Source of the DNA: Thiohalophilus sp046483665
GTDB taxonomy: Bacteria > Pseudomonadota > Gammaproteobacteria > UBA6429 > Thiohalophilaceae
DNA: 64,000 nucleotides
Direction: 5' to 3'
NCBI RefSeq assembly: GCF_046483665.1
Contig: NZ_JAWOCR010000007.1
Coordinates: forward strand, 62,001 to 126,000
Shown piece by piece: positions 17,699 to 25,843 of the stretch (position 1 is its first letter; each line of letters starts with the position of its first letter). The translations under genes and the position numbers were made by a program. Under the pieces are notes generated by a model, which was given only the letters and a program-made list of their open reading frames with translations, had not been told where the DNA came from and ran no database searches.

Positions 17699-18007
17699 AT
17701 GAGTATGCAAACGGTCATTGAGGAGAAACTCTCCCAACAGATTCATCCCTCGCATTTGCAGGTGATCAACGAAAGTGATAATCATAATGTGCCGCCGGGC
17801 TCCGAATCACACTTCAAGGTGGTGATCGTCTCCGACAGCTTTGACGGCAAGCCGCTGATCGCCCGTCACCGGATGATCAACGAAGTTCTGGCCGATGAGC
17901 TGCAGAACAAAATCCATGCTCTGGCGCTGCACACCTACGCGCCGGACGAATGGCAGGAGACCGGTCAGGCGCCCGATTCACCCCTGTGTCACGGGGGTGG
18001 GAAATAA
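17699..18007 (+). CDS. bolA: BolA family protein
   Basis: 102-aa BolA-fold protein; the family partners monothiol glutaredoxins in iron-sulfur trafficking and can bind DNA. The conserved central motif is SHFKVVIVSDSFDGKPLIARHRMINEVLADEL. The C-terminal tail holds a Cys-His (LCHGGGK), common in BolA proteins. The last codons and stop lie inside a 135-bp sequence that is repeated 364 bp downstream. Confidence 0.9.
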   Translation: MSMQTVIEEKLSQQIHPSHLQVINESDNHNVPPGSESHFKVVIVSDSFDGKPLIARHRMINEVLADELQNKIHALALHTYAPDEWQETGQAPDSPLCHGGGK

Positions 18008-18485
18008 GGGGCTAGGTGCTAGTTGCTAGGGGCTAGGGACAGCAAACTTTCCGGCTCGCAGGGTTGTAAGGAAAGGGTCCGATGCAGTGCTTTTTTTAGC
18101 AGCTCGCCCCTGGAGACTTGGACTCGATTTGTCATATTGACAGCGTGGCTTCGTGAGCGGTACACATTATCTCTCGCGGAGACGCCACGACGCAGAGAAA
18201 AGATCACCTTTTATTCTCCGCGAGCTCGGCGTCTTTGCGAGAGGTAATTACATTGTGTCGTGATAATACGGATCGTTCTATTCAGGCAGGTCAATTACCG
18301 GGTAGGTCAGGTTGCGCGCAGCGCTACCTGACACCCTTCTATTCGCAGGGTGTCACGGGGGTGGTAAATAAGGGGCTAGGTGCTAGTTGCTAGGGGCTAG
18401 GAACAGCAAACTTTCCAGCTCGCAGGGTTGTAAGGAAAGGATCCGATGCAGTGCTTTTTCTAGCTGCTAGCCCCTAGAGACTAGC
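17987..18485. repeat. Direct 135-bp duplication of a 7-bp-phased hairpin element (bolA-ycgL gap)
   Basis: Positions 17987-18121 and 18351-18485 are near-identical copies, offset by exactly 364 bp, starting inside the bolA 3' end. Each copy opens with four GCTAG words in 7-bp phase (18011, 18018, 18025, 18032; and 18375, 18382, 18389, 18396). It has a spacer of about 60 bp and closes with inverted CTAG words (18460, 18467, 18474, 18481 in copy 2; degraded in copy 1). Between the copies lie a CGCAGAG-type inverted pair (18171-18203 and 18211-18245) and the hairpin GTCAGGTTGCGC / GCGCTACCTGAC (18306-18332). The stop codon of ycgL (18474-18476) falls within the right arm of copy 2. Confidence 0.85.
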
Positions 18486-18731
18486 CACTTTCTCCCCGGG
18501 GGGCATTTGCAGGTAAAAACCCTGCTCTTCTATTGCGGCGATCACCTCGGCGCCGGTACAGCGGGCCAGCTGACGCTCCGGTGTCACTGCCAGTTCCAGG
18601 AAGCGTTCGGTTTCTCCCAGCAGGTTTTGTATATTCTCCGGCACGGCCGACCAGTCATCTTCCCCGGGCAGGTAGACGTATAAACCGGGCTTGCGCCGGC
18701 TGCGATAGATGTAGCAGTTGATAGGGTTCAA
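18474..18731 (-). CDS. ycgL: YcgL-domain protein
   Basis: 85 aa. It matches the YcgL family by its N-terminus (INCYIYRSRRKPGLYVYL) and C-terminal region (IEEQGFYLQMPPGE). The family is a small conserved gammaproteobacterial protein of unknown function. Its last codons and TAG stop are contributed by the repeat arm described for 17987-18485, so the C-terminal VASL is probably not ancestral. The start overlaps the upstream gene by 4 nt. Confidence 0.85.
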   Translation of the reverse strand: MNPINCYIYRSRRKPGLYVYLPGEDDWSAVPENIQNLLGETERFLELAVTPERQLARCTGAEVIAAIEEQGFYLQMPPGEKVASL

Positions 18732-19417
18732 TTGATGGTGACCTGCGAGGTGGCGTTGGCCAGCGCCGATTCAATCTGTTGTAACCGCTGTCGTGCTTCG
18801 GGCAGGGTGTGACCCTGTTGCCGGGTGTTTTCCAGCAGGCTTATGGCGTCCTGGTAAATGGTACTGAGCTGTTCGGCATCAAACAGTTGTAGAGCCGTAT
18901 GGACCGCCTGTTCCGATTCACTCAGTAATGCGGGGACCAGTTCGTGCTGTTCAACAGGCGACTCGGGCAGAATGATGTCAGCGACAAACACTTCGTCGGC
19001 GAGCCGATTATGCAGCTGACGCGCCTGTTCTTCCTCATCCAGCTTGTTCAGGGCCACCGGGTCGTTGGCCGCCCCCTGACGCACGGCGACCATGATGACC
19101 TGCACGAGTTTGTTGACGGCCTGTTTGATCTCGCTGTGATCGCCGGGCAAGGCACAGCACTGGACATAACACTGATCCAGTCGTTCCTTGATATCCAGAA
19201 TGACATCGCTGTCACTGTTGGGTTTGAGATCCATCGCTTCCTGAACCAGATCACGGAAGTAACGCAGAAAGTGATTGAGCTCGGTTTCGTCCTGTTCGCG
19301 CGCCTGTATCACCTGATCGGCCTCAAGATTTTCGCCATCCGGGAACAGAGGATTGCGGTACTTGCGTTGCAAGTGCCGTTCGCGGGGACCGGGTTGCTGA
19401 CTGAACTGGATTGGCAT
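18728..19417 (-). CDS. Conserved helical protein of unknown function
   Basis: 229 aa, acidic, predicted almost all-helical, with no TM segment or signal peptide. I do not recognise a named domain. The start MPIQFSQQPGPRERHLQRKY is polar and basic; the C-terminal half has heptad-like helices ending in ATSQVTIN. It is translationally coupled to ycgL (ATGA overlap), so the two probably act together. Confidence 0.65.
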   Translation of the reverse strand: MPIQFSQQPGPRERHLQRKYRNPLFPDGENLEADQVIQAREQDETELNHFLRYFRDLVQEAMDLKPNSDSDVILDIKERLDQCYVQCCALPGDHSEIKQAVNKLVQVIMVAVRQGAANDPVALNKLDEEEQARQLHNRLADEVFVADIILPESPVEQHELVPALLSESEQAVHTALQLFDAEQLSTIYQDAISLLENTRQQGHTLPEARQRLQQIESALANATSQVTIN

Positions 19418-19496
19418 GAGATAAACCGGCCTGGTTGTGTGGATCCGTGAATGATACCGGATTTTTCCGTTCTGTCAGAATGCTCCGTACTCCGAA

Positions 19497-19527
19497 CAAA
19501 AAAAGACCGGCCTGACGCCGGTCTCTT
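19497..19527 (-). terminator. Terminator of dsrC
   Basis: Perfect 8-bp stem AGACCGGC / GCCGGTCT with a 5-nt loop. On the minus strand it is followed by a run of Ts, immediately after the dsrC stop. Confidence 0.9.
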
Positions 19528-19551
19528 GCCCAGAGAAGTAACCTTGTCAAA

Positions 19552-19842
19552 TCAGACGCAGCCGGTCGGCTTGGGCAGGCCGCCCCACTTGCAAATCAGT
19601 TTCATCGGGCCTTTCTTGAAAATGTCGTACAGCTCCTTGGAGGAGACGCCCGTCTGTTTGGCAAATTTGCGAATCGGCGGGACTACGCCGTCTTCTTCAT
19701 ACATATGACGTGCCTGATGGATGAGTTCCATGATTTGATCGTCAATTTCCATTTCGTCCTGCTTGGCCAGTTCTTTGGCGACTTCTTCTGACCAGTCGTC
19801 ACGATCGACGAGAAAGCCTTCGCCGTCCAGATTCAGTTCCAC
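19552..19842 (-). CDS. dsrC: DsrC/TusE-family sulfur carrier with both C-terminal cysteines
   Basis: 96 aa. The C-terminal arm reads KLICKWGGLPKPTGCV: Cys84 and penultimate Cys95 separated by ten residues. That C-x10-C pair is the signature of true DsrC, which carries sulfur as an internal trisulfide to the dissimilatory sulfite reductase system; TusE keeps only the last cysteine. The start is GTG 19842, set by a perfect AGGAGG 9 nt upstream. A much longer open frame (to 20274) runs antisense through the neighbouring gene and is spurious. No dsrAB lies nearby, so this is an orphan copy, possibly regulatory or part of a sulfur-oxidation pathway elsewhere. Confidence 0.92.
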   Translation of the reverse strand: MELNLDGEGFLVDRDDWSEEVAKELAKQDEMEIDDQIMELIHQARHMYEEDGVVPPIRKFAKQTGVSSKELYDIFKKGPMKLICKWGGLPKPTGCV

Positions 19843-19851
19843 TGTTATCAA

Positions 19852-19857
19852 CCTCCT
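19852..19857 (-). promoter_or_regulatory. Perfect Shine-Dalgarno fixing the dsrC GTG start
   Basis: Minus-strand AGGAGG directly precedes TTG (no spacing) and lies 9 nt before GTG. Only the GTG at 19842 has suitable spacing. Confidence 0.85.
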
Positions 19858-19966
19858 GATTGAAAGAATGTGTTTTGGTGCTGCCCAAAATTGTCTTATA
19901 ACCTTAGCAAAAGACTCGGGTATTTGGCAAGGGGCTCGCGCCCTTTTTTCCGTATGTAGAACAGGG

Positions 19967-21532
19967 TTACTGTTTCGTCTGGTGGCGAATCCGGGCCGCC
20001 AGACGCTCGGGATCGGGGTGTTGTGTGGTGTCGATGTCAATGGCCCGGTCCTGTTCCCGGCTGTTGAGGGGATCATGATGCTGCAACTGGGCCTCGAGCA
20101 CGGCCAGATCCGCCTCGGAGGCATCTCGCCCGGCCTGCTGGCGGTGGCGGATCCGCTCGCGCAACACATCGGGCCCGGCCTGCAGGGCAAGGATATGAAA
20201 CGGCACGCCACAGCGGGCGGCCAGTTCGACAAAGGGCTGACGGCGGGCGTGTTGCAGGAAGGCGGCATCGACAATCACCGTGTAGCCCGCCTGCAGCAGG
20301 TGCTGGCTCAGTTCCTGTAAATGGTAATAGAGCCGGTCGCTGGCCTGGGTCGAATACTTGCCGGTGCCGATGTCCTGATCGCTGTCGGCCTCGCCAAACA
20401 GGCGGGCCCGCTCCACGTCGGAACGCAGGCGCACCGCGCCGAGCGACTGCAGCAGGCCATCGGTGACGGTACTCTTGCCGCTGCCGGAAAAGCCCATCGT
20501 GATCAGCAGGGCGGGGGAATCGCGACGGCTACCGGCCACGGCCAGATCGAGATAGTCATTCAGTTCCCGGTGGTGGCGCGGCTGCTCATGCTGGCCCAGT
20601 TCGATGGCGGCCACCTTGGCCCGCACCATGGCGCGATAAACCCGGTAGAAGGGCAGCAGATCCAGCCCGGCATAATCACCGGTCTGCTCCAGGTAACGAT
20701 TGAGCACATACCAGCCAAGACCACTGGCGGCATGCGCGTCGAGATCCATAATCAAAAAAGCGATTTCATTGAGGGTATCAATCCAGCGCAGGGCCGGGTC
20801 AAACTCGATACAGTCAAAGGCGATGACCTCATCCTGCCACAGGGCAATGTTGCGCAGATGCAGATCGCCGTGACATTCGCGGATAAAGCCGTTGCGATGA
20901 CGTTGTTCAAACCGGCTGGCCAGCTGTTGCAATTGTTGTTCGCTCCAGTCTGCTACTTCGGTCAGCCGCGGATCATCGGCCAGTTGTGGCGCCTGCTGGC
21001 GAATCTGTGAGATGTTCTCATCACAGGGGTAACGGATCGCCTGCGGGGTACCGTACTCACTATCGGGCGGGGCGGCGGGCAGTTGCTGGTGAAATTCCCC
21101 GATCAGGGCGGCCAGTTGATCGAGATGGGTCAACGTCAGTTGCTGCTTTTGCAGCAGATGATCAAACCCCTGATCGGGATCGAATTGACGCATCTGCAGC
21201 GCGTATTCGATCACCTCTCCCTCGGTCTGTTGGGGGTCGGCCATCACGATGCCGTCGGCGGTCTCGATCACCGCCAGAACCTGCAGATAAATCGGTGCTG
21301 CCAGACGGCGATTCAGACGCAGCTCTTCCTGGCAATAATAGTGGCGCAGGTCGAGGGTGCTGAAATCGAGAAAGCCGAGATCCAGCGGTTTTTTGAGTTT
21401 GTAGGCAAACTCACCGGTCAGTAATACCCAGGAGATGTGGGTTTCGATCAATTCGATCGTGGCAACGGGGTGCGTATAGGCCGACGGTTGTTGCAACGCT
21501 GCCAGCCAGGCTGGAGTTTGCGCCTCGCTCAT
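19967..21532 (-). CDS. Fusion of APH-like kinase domain and AAA/P-loop kinase domain
   Basis: 521 aa. The N-terminal ~330 residues resemble aminoglycoside-phosphotransferase-fold kinases, with the catalytic loop HGDLHLRNI and the metal aspartate in AFDCIEFDP. The C-terminal ~180 residues are a separate P-loop kinase domain (GFSGSGKST, followed by RLRSDVERARLFG). Both domains look intact. Families with this architecture are widespread in proteobacteria but functionally undefined; an antibiotic-resistance role should not be assumed. It is divergent from hslR. Confidence 0.85.
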   Translation of the reverse strand: MSEAQTPAWLAALQQPSAYTHPVATIELIETHISWVLLTGEFAYKLKKPLDLGFLDFSTLDLRHYYCQEELRLNRRLAAPIYLQVLAVIETADGIVMADPQQTEGEVIEYALQMRQFDPDQGFDHLLQKQQLTLTHLDQLAALIGEFHQQLPAAPPDSEYGTPQAIRYPCDENISQIRQQAPQLADDPRLTEVADWSEQQLQQLASRFEQRHRNGFIRECHGDLHLRNIALWQDEVIAFDCIEFDPALRWIDTLNEIAFLIMDLDAHAASGLGWYVLNRYLEQTGDYAGLDLLPFYRVYRAMVRAKVAAIELGQHEQPRHHRELNDYLDLAVAGSRRDSPALLITMGFSGSGKSTVTDGLLQSLGAVRLRSDVERARLFGEADSDQDIGTGKYSTQASDRLYYHLQELSQHLLQAGYTVIVDAAFLQHARRQPFVELAARCGVPFHILALQAGPDVLRERIRHRQQAGRDASEADLAVLEAQLQHHDPLNSREQDRAIDIDTTQHPDPERLAARIRHQTKQ

Positions 21533-21597
21533 TGGTACACTGAATGTATTATCTTCATAGGCTCAGCCTAGCGCTGATCGTCGATCGGGACAATCAC

Positions 21598-22008
21598 ATG
21601 TCGTCGGATACCTCCACACCAATGCGCCTGGACAAATGGCTGTGGGCTGCCCGGTTTTACAAGACCCGCAGGCAGGCCAGCGAGGCGATCAGTGGCGGGC
21701 ATGTGAAACTCAACGGCCAGCGCAGCAAACCCGGAGCCCGTCTGCAGACGGGGGATCAAGTGTACATTCGCAAGCAAATGCTGACCTTTGACATCATCGT
21801 GCGTGAACTCTCGCCGCGCCGGGGCCCGGCCAGCGAGGCACAAAAACTGTACGAGGAAACAGCCGAAAGCGTTATCCGGCGGGAATCGCAGCAGGCCGCG
21901 CGACAGGAACAGGCGCGGCTTAACCCGCGTCCCAAACGCAAGCCGGATAAACAGGAGCGGCGCAAGATTATCCGGTTTGTGAATAAACATACCCGGGAGC
22001 CCTCATGA
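21598..22008 (+). CDS. hslR: Heat-shock protein 15 (S4-domain ribosome-recycling factor)
   Basis: 136 aa; binds free 50S subunits carrying nascent chains after translation aborts. The S4 RNA-binding motif is MRLDKWLWAARFYKTRRQASEAISGGHVKLNG. The basic C-terminus (PRPKRKPDKQERRKIIRF) is typical. ATG 21598 (MSSDTSTPMRL) is preferred over an upstream ATG at 21544. The stop overlaps the next start (ATGA). Confidence 0.92.
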   Translation: MSSDTSTPMRLDKWLWAARFYKTRRQASEAISGGHVKLNGQRSKPGARLQTGDQVYIRKQMLTFDIIVRELSPRRGPASEAQKLYEETAESVIRRESQQAARQEQARLNPRPKRKPDKQERRKIIRFVNKHTREPS

Positions 22009-22442
22009 GCCGGCCCGAAACGCCGTTAGTGACGGTGGATATCATCATTCGATTGAACGATCACCCCGAACAACCCCTGGTGCTGATCGAGCGTAAAAAC
22101 CCGCCTTATGGCTGGGCATTGCCCGGTGGCTTCGTCGATATCGGGGAAACCCTGGAGACAGCCGCGGTGCGTGAGGCGCGCGAGGAGACCGGATTGCAGG
22201 TTGTGCTGGAGCGCCTGCTGGGTTGTTATTCGGATCCAGCGCGCGATCCCCGCGGGCATACCGTCAGTGCGGTGTATATCGGCTATGCTCGCGGCGAGCC
22301 CCGGGCGGCGGACGATGCGCGCGCCATCAGGCTTGTCAGCCCGACGGAATTGCCGGAAAAACTCGCCTTTGATCATGCGCTTATTCTTGATGATTACCGT
22401 CATTATCTGGTTACGGGCGAGCTGGCGCCGGTGCGCGAATAG
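22005..22442 (+). CDS. Nudix hydrolase
   Basis: 145 aa with a complete Nudix box GGFVDIGETLETAAVREAREETG (consensus G-x5-E-x7-REUxEExGU). It hydrolyses some nucleoside-diphosphate-linked compound; the NGXALPGGFV context (YGWALPGGFVDIGE) resembles ADP-ribose-pyrophosphatase-type Nudix proteins. It is translationally coupled to hslR. Confidence 0.9.
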   Translation: MSRPETPLVTVDIIIRLNDHPEQPLVLIERKNPPYGWALPGGFVDIGETLETAAVREAREETGLQVVLERLLGCYSDPARDPRGHTVSAVYIGYARGEPRAADDARAIRLVSPTELPEKLAFDHALILDDYRHYLVTGELAPVRE

Positions 22443-22522
22443 CGGGGTTGTATCGTAAAAAATTGCCCCTATATTTACCGTTACGCAAAAAATTGACACA
22501 TTCTAAATTTCAGGAGAAATCC

Positions 22523-22912
22523 ATGGCGACCGTAGAACTGACCCCCGAAAACTTCAAAGATGTCATCGAGCAGAACGATTTTGTGATTATCGACTTCTGG
22601 GCGCCGTGGTGTGGTCCTTGCCAGTCTTTCGGTCCGGTCTATGAAGAGGTATCCGAAAAACACGATGATATCGTCTTTGCCAAGGTTAATACTGAAGATC
22701 AACAGGAAATGGCCGGTATGTTCAACATTCGCTCTATCCCGACCCTGATGATCTTTCGCGAGCAGGTCATACTCTACTCCGAGGCCGGCGCACTGCAGCA
22801 GTCCGCATTTGAAAAGCTGATCGAGGACGCCAGGGCCCTGGATATGGAAAAAGTCCACCAGGAAGTCGCCAGGCAACAGCAGGAACAGGAACAACAGCAG
22901 GCCCAGTCCTGA
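22523..22912 (+). CDS. Thioredoxin-family protein with CGPC active site
   Basis: 129 aa. The thioredoxin fold has the WAPWCGPCQSF redox site and the cis-proline region SIPTLMIF. ATG 22523 follows AGGAGAAA at ideal spacing; an upstream in-frame ATG (22448) adds an unrelated basic stretch. The C-terminus extends beyond standard thioredoxin into a Gln-rich tail (QQQEQEQQQAQ). It is probably a thioredoxin paralogue rather than the main TrxA. Confidence 0.88.
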   Translation: MATVELTPENFKDVIEQNDFVIIDFWAPWCGPCQSFGPVYEEVSEKHDDIVFAKVNTEDQQEMAGMFNIRSIPTLMIFREQVILYSEAGALQQSAFEKLIEDARALDMEKVHQEVARQQQEQEQQQAQS

Positions 22913-22924
22913 TCTTTTAAAATC

Positions 22925-23287
22925 TCACCACCAAGACACGAAGACACCAAGGGAAGACAATTTAAAGTTTTTCCTGTGGTGTCTTCGTGTTTTTATGCAC
23001 GGTGTAAATATTTTATCGTGCATCCCTTTACCTCTGAGTAGAGTTGAAAAGGGATTGAATAAAATTGACTTATTTTACTTCGTGTCTTTGTGCCTTGGTG
23101 GTGAATATCTTTTAGGTTCAAGACACGAAGACACCAAGGGAAGATGTTTGACGATACTTCCTGAAGGTGTCTTTGTGCGTTAATGCGCAGTGAGTTCTTC
23201 GTGGCAGGTCTGTTGCCGGTAAATTAGAATAATATGCGGGTAAAAGTTATATTTTTTTACTTGGTGTCTTCGTGGTGAATATCTTTT
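22925..23287. repeat. Cluster of ACACGAAG/ACACCAAG arrays between trx and moeA
   Basis: The convergent gap contains at least six arms of one 8-bp-period family: 22925-22957 (ccaagaca, cgaagaca, ccaaggga), inverted 22973-22996, inverted 23079-23112, direct 23117-23143, inverted 23156-23178 and inverted 23259-23287. The string GTGGTGAATATCTTTT occurs twice (23098 and 23271), indicating duplication of whole arms. No gene is seen. Confidence 0.8.
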
Positions 23288-23289
23288 TT

Positions 23290-24537
23290 TTACATTAACC
23301 CGCGAAACGGCTGCACCTCGACCAGGGTGCCGGCGTCGATATTGTCGGCTTCCAGCGGCAGGATGATGAAACAGTTGGCGCGGCTCATGCCGCTGAGGAT
23401 ATGCGAGGCCTGCATACCCGCAGCCGTAACGCCCGGGTTGCCCTGTTCATCCAAGGTCAGGATGCCGCGTTGAAAGTCGGTGCGTCCGGCGCGTTTTTTC
23501 AATGGCTCGCGACAGGGCACTTTGAATGTCAGTGGCGCTTCCGCCTCTTCACCCATCAGGCGACGCAGGGCCGGCAGGGCAAACTGGTAGAAGGTTGCCA
23601 TGACCGACACCGGGTTACCGGGCAGCCCGAAGAACCAGGCGTCTTTAACTCGCCCGAACGCCAGTGGTTTGCCCGGTTTCATGGCGATCTTCCAGAAACT
23701 GACTTTGCCGAGTTTATCCAGGGTCGTTTTAACGTAATCGGCTTCACCTACCGATACCCCGCCGGAGGTGATCACCGCATCGGCCTGATCGGCGGCCTGT
23801 TCAAAAGCCGCTTCGATCGCCTCGGGCACATCCCGGATGACACCCAGATCCAGAATCTCCACGTCCAGTTCCCGGAGCATGCCATACAACGTATAACGGT
23901 TACTGTCATAAATCTGGCCTTCTTCCAGCGCTTCACCGACAGGGCGCAACTCATCGCCGGTGGAGAAAAACGCCACCCGAAGTTTGCGCGCCACAGTGAC
24001 CTCGGGCACACCCAGCGAAGCCAGCAGCCCGATCTCGGCCGCGTGCAGACGCTGCCCCTTTTGTAACACCACATCCTCCACGGCAATATCCTCGCCGGCG
24101 TGACGCACGTTCTGTCCCGAGGTGTGGCCATTGCCAAAGGTGATGCGTTCGCCGTCGGCGGTGGCGTGCTCCTGCATGATCACTGTGTCGGTGCCAGCGG
24201 GCAGCTTGGCACCGGTCATGATGCGTACGCACTGACCGGCCTGCACTTCCCCATCGAACGGGTTGCCGGCGAAGGCGGTGCCGATCAGATCCAGGCTGGT
24301 GTCCCCGTCGCCGAGATCGGCGCCGCGCAATGCGTACCCGTCCATGGCGGAGTTTTTGTACGGCGGCACATTCAGTGGCGAGTGGACATCCTCGGCCATG
24401 ACATGGTTGTGCGCCTGCATCAGTGGCAGTCTCTCGGTTTCTGCTATGGGCGTGATGCTGTGCTGAATCTGTTCCAGCGCCTGTTCCACGCGCAGGTTAT
24501 TGGGATCAAATTCATCGCAGGAGGGTTTGGCGGACAT
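23290..24537 (-). CDS. moeA: Molybdopterin molybdenumtransferase MoeA
   Basis: Inserts molybdate into adenylylated molybdopterin. 415 aa. Visible motifs are NSAMDGYALRGAD in the N-terminal region, TSGGVSVGEADYVK in the MoCF-biosynthesis (MogA-like) domain and a GLPGNPVSVMATF stretch. It is the third gene of mobA-mobB-moeA on the minus strand (gap to mobB 51 nt). Confidence 0.95.
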   Translation of the reverse strand: MSAKPSCDEFDPNNLRVEQALEQIQHSITPIAETERLPLMQAHNHVMAEDVHSPLNVPPYKNSAMDGYALRGADLGDGDTSLDLIGTAFAGNPFDGEVQAGQCVRIMTGAKLPAGTDTVIMQEHATADGERITFGNGHTSGQNVRHAGEDIAVEDVVLQKGQRLHAAEIGLLASLGVPEVTVARKLRVAFFSTGDELRPVGEALEEGQIYDSNRYTLYGMLRELDVEILDLGVIRDVPEAIEAAFEQAADQADAVITSGGVSVGEADYVKTTLDKLGKVSFWKIAMKPGKPLAFGRVKDAWFFGLPGNPVSVMATFYQFALPALRRLMGEEAEAPLTFKVPCREPLKKRAGRTDFQRGILTLDEQGNPGVTAAGMQASHILSGMSRANCFIILPLEADNIDAGTLVEVQPFRGLM

Positions 24538-24588
24538 AGGCGGTTACTCACTTAAACGGGATTTGTTGCGAGCCGGGATTATGCCATA

Positions 24589-25119
24589 TCAGACGCGATT
24601 CTGCCGGATGAAGGCCTCGATAAAGTCGGCAATGGCCGGCGGGTTATTGATGTCGAGTACGGTTAATTGCCTGTCGATATCGGCGGGAAGTTCCGTCACC
24701 AGGGCGATAATCTCGGGATCGTCGATATACAGCGGCGAATGCGAAACTACTTCACGATACACTTCCAGCCTGGGATAGGCGGCGTGCTTGAAGCCTTCCA
24801 CCAGGATCAAATCCAGGCGGTCACAGTCCAGCTTTGCGATCAGTTTGTCCAGTTGCGGATCGTGGTCCTGTTGCGGGGTTTCGCCAATCAGTGCCCAGCG
24901 ATATTGTGAGGCAACCAGCATCTGACTGGCACCGGCATGGCGCAGTTCATAGCTGTCCTTGCCGGGATAATCGATATCAAATTCATGATGCGCGTGTTTG
25001 ATAACGCCGAGCTGGTAGCCGCGTTCGCGCAGGAGGGTAATCAGCCGGGTGAGCAGGGTGGTTTTACCACTGCCGCTGTAGCCGACAAAACCGAGCAGGG
25101 GACAGGGCGCTTCAATCAT
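24589..25119 (-). CDS. mobB: Molybdopterin-guanine dinucleotide biosynthesis adaptor MobB
   Basis: GTP-binding adaptor that assists MobA. 176 aa. P-loop GYSGSGKTTLL at the N-terminus, then VIKHAHHEFDID and LILVEGFKH, both typical of MobB. It overlaps mobA by 4 nt. Confidence 0.94.
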   Translation of the reverse strand: MIEAPCPLLGFVGYSGSGKTTLLTRLITLLRERGYQLGVIKHAHHEFDIDYPGKDSYELRHAGASQMLVASQYRWALIGETPQQDHDPQLDKLIAKLDCDRLDLILVEGFKHAAYPRLEVYREVVSHSPLYIDDPEIIALVTELPADIDRQLTVLDINNPPAIADFIEAFIRQNRV

Positions 25120-25706
25120 GATAATCCAGATTCCAGTTGTTGCGGTTCGTTGATGTTGATCAGCGTATCGGGCTGATCAGAATAATCCACCAGGGCGTGG
25201 GACTGGCTGCGTATCCATTCCTGCACCCGGTGCCGGCCCTGCTGGTAATAGTCGAGCAGCGCAGCTTCACAGGAACGGTGCAGCAGACACAGCGTGCCAT
25301 GCAAGTGCTCTCCGTCAGTGACCGCGACCACGGGGACCTGTTGCTGTGCGGCTGTCTCACTCAGGCGGGCCACCAGATCACCCGGCAGTCGCGGAGTATC
25401 ACAGGGCGCAAAACAGAACCACTCGCCATCACACTGTTGCAGAGCACTGTAAAACCCGGCCAGGGGACCGGGAAAATCCGGCCATAGATCTCCGACCACC
25501 GGATAGCCATAGCGTTGATAGGTTTCCCGGTGCCGGTTGGCGTTGAGACACAGCCTGGCTACCTGGGAACCCAGTCGTTCGCAAACATGTTCGATCAACG
25601 GACGTCCGTGGTAGCCGAGCAAGCCTTTGTCCTGCCCCTGCATGCGCCGGGCACGGCCGCCAGCCAGGATGATGCCGGTAATGCTGGTGGGTGCGGGTAA
25701 GCTCAT
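25116..25706 (-). CDS. mobA: Molybdenum cofactor guanylyltransferase MobA
   Basis: Transfers GMP from GTP to Mo-molybdopterin, making the bis-MGD cofactor. 196 aa. The nucleotide-binding motif ILAGGRARRMQGQDKGLL is at the N-terminus, and CDTPRLPGDL marks the metal site. It is the first gene of the Moco operon. MobA implies bis-MGD enzymes of the DMSO-reductase family elsewhere in this genome. Confidence 0.94.
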   Translation of the reverse strand: MSLPAPTSITGIILAGGRARRMQGQDKGLLGYHGRPLIEHVCERLGSQVARLCLNANRHRETYQRYGYPVVGDLWPDFPGPLAGFYSALQQCDGEWFCFAPCDTPRLPGDLVARLSETAAQQQVPVVAVTDGEHLHGTLCLLHRSCEAALLDYYQQGRHRVQEWIRSQSHALVDYSDQPDTLININEPQQLESGLS

Positions 25707-25843
25707 GGCGGTTCCGTTGCGATCAAAATCCCAGTATATCGTGGCTTGTGGTCCGGTGCGTCACTCCCTAAAGATCATCCTGTGTCGGGCCGATAAGGTA
25801 AAACTGCAAGCAATTAAATCACTCAACACGGCCCCGGGTTTCC

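Noticed and set aside
19843..20274. 240-aa version of DsrC
   Set aside because: The extra residues are antisense to the APH-AAA gene and precede the AGGAGG-GTG start.
22925..23287. Possible CRISPR array
   Set aside because: Units are 8 bp, degenerate and alternate in orientation; there are no constant-length spacers and no cas genes.
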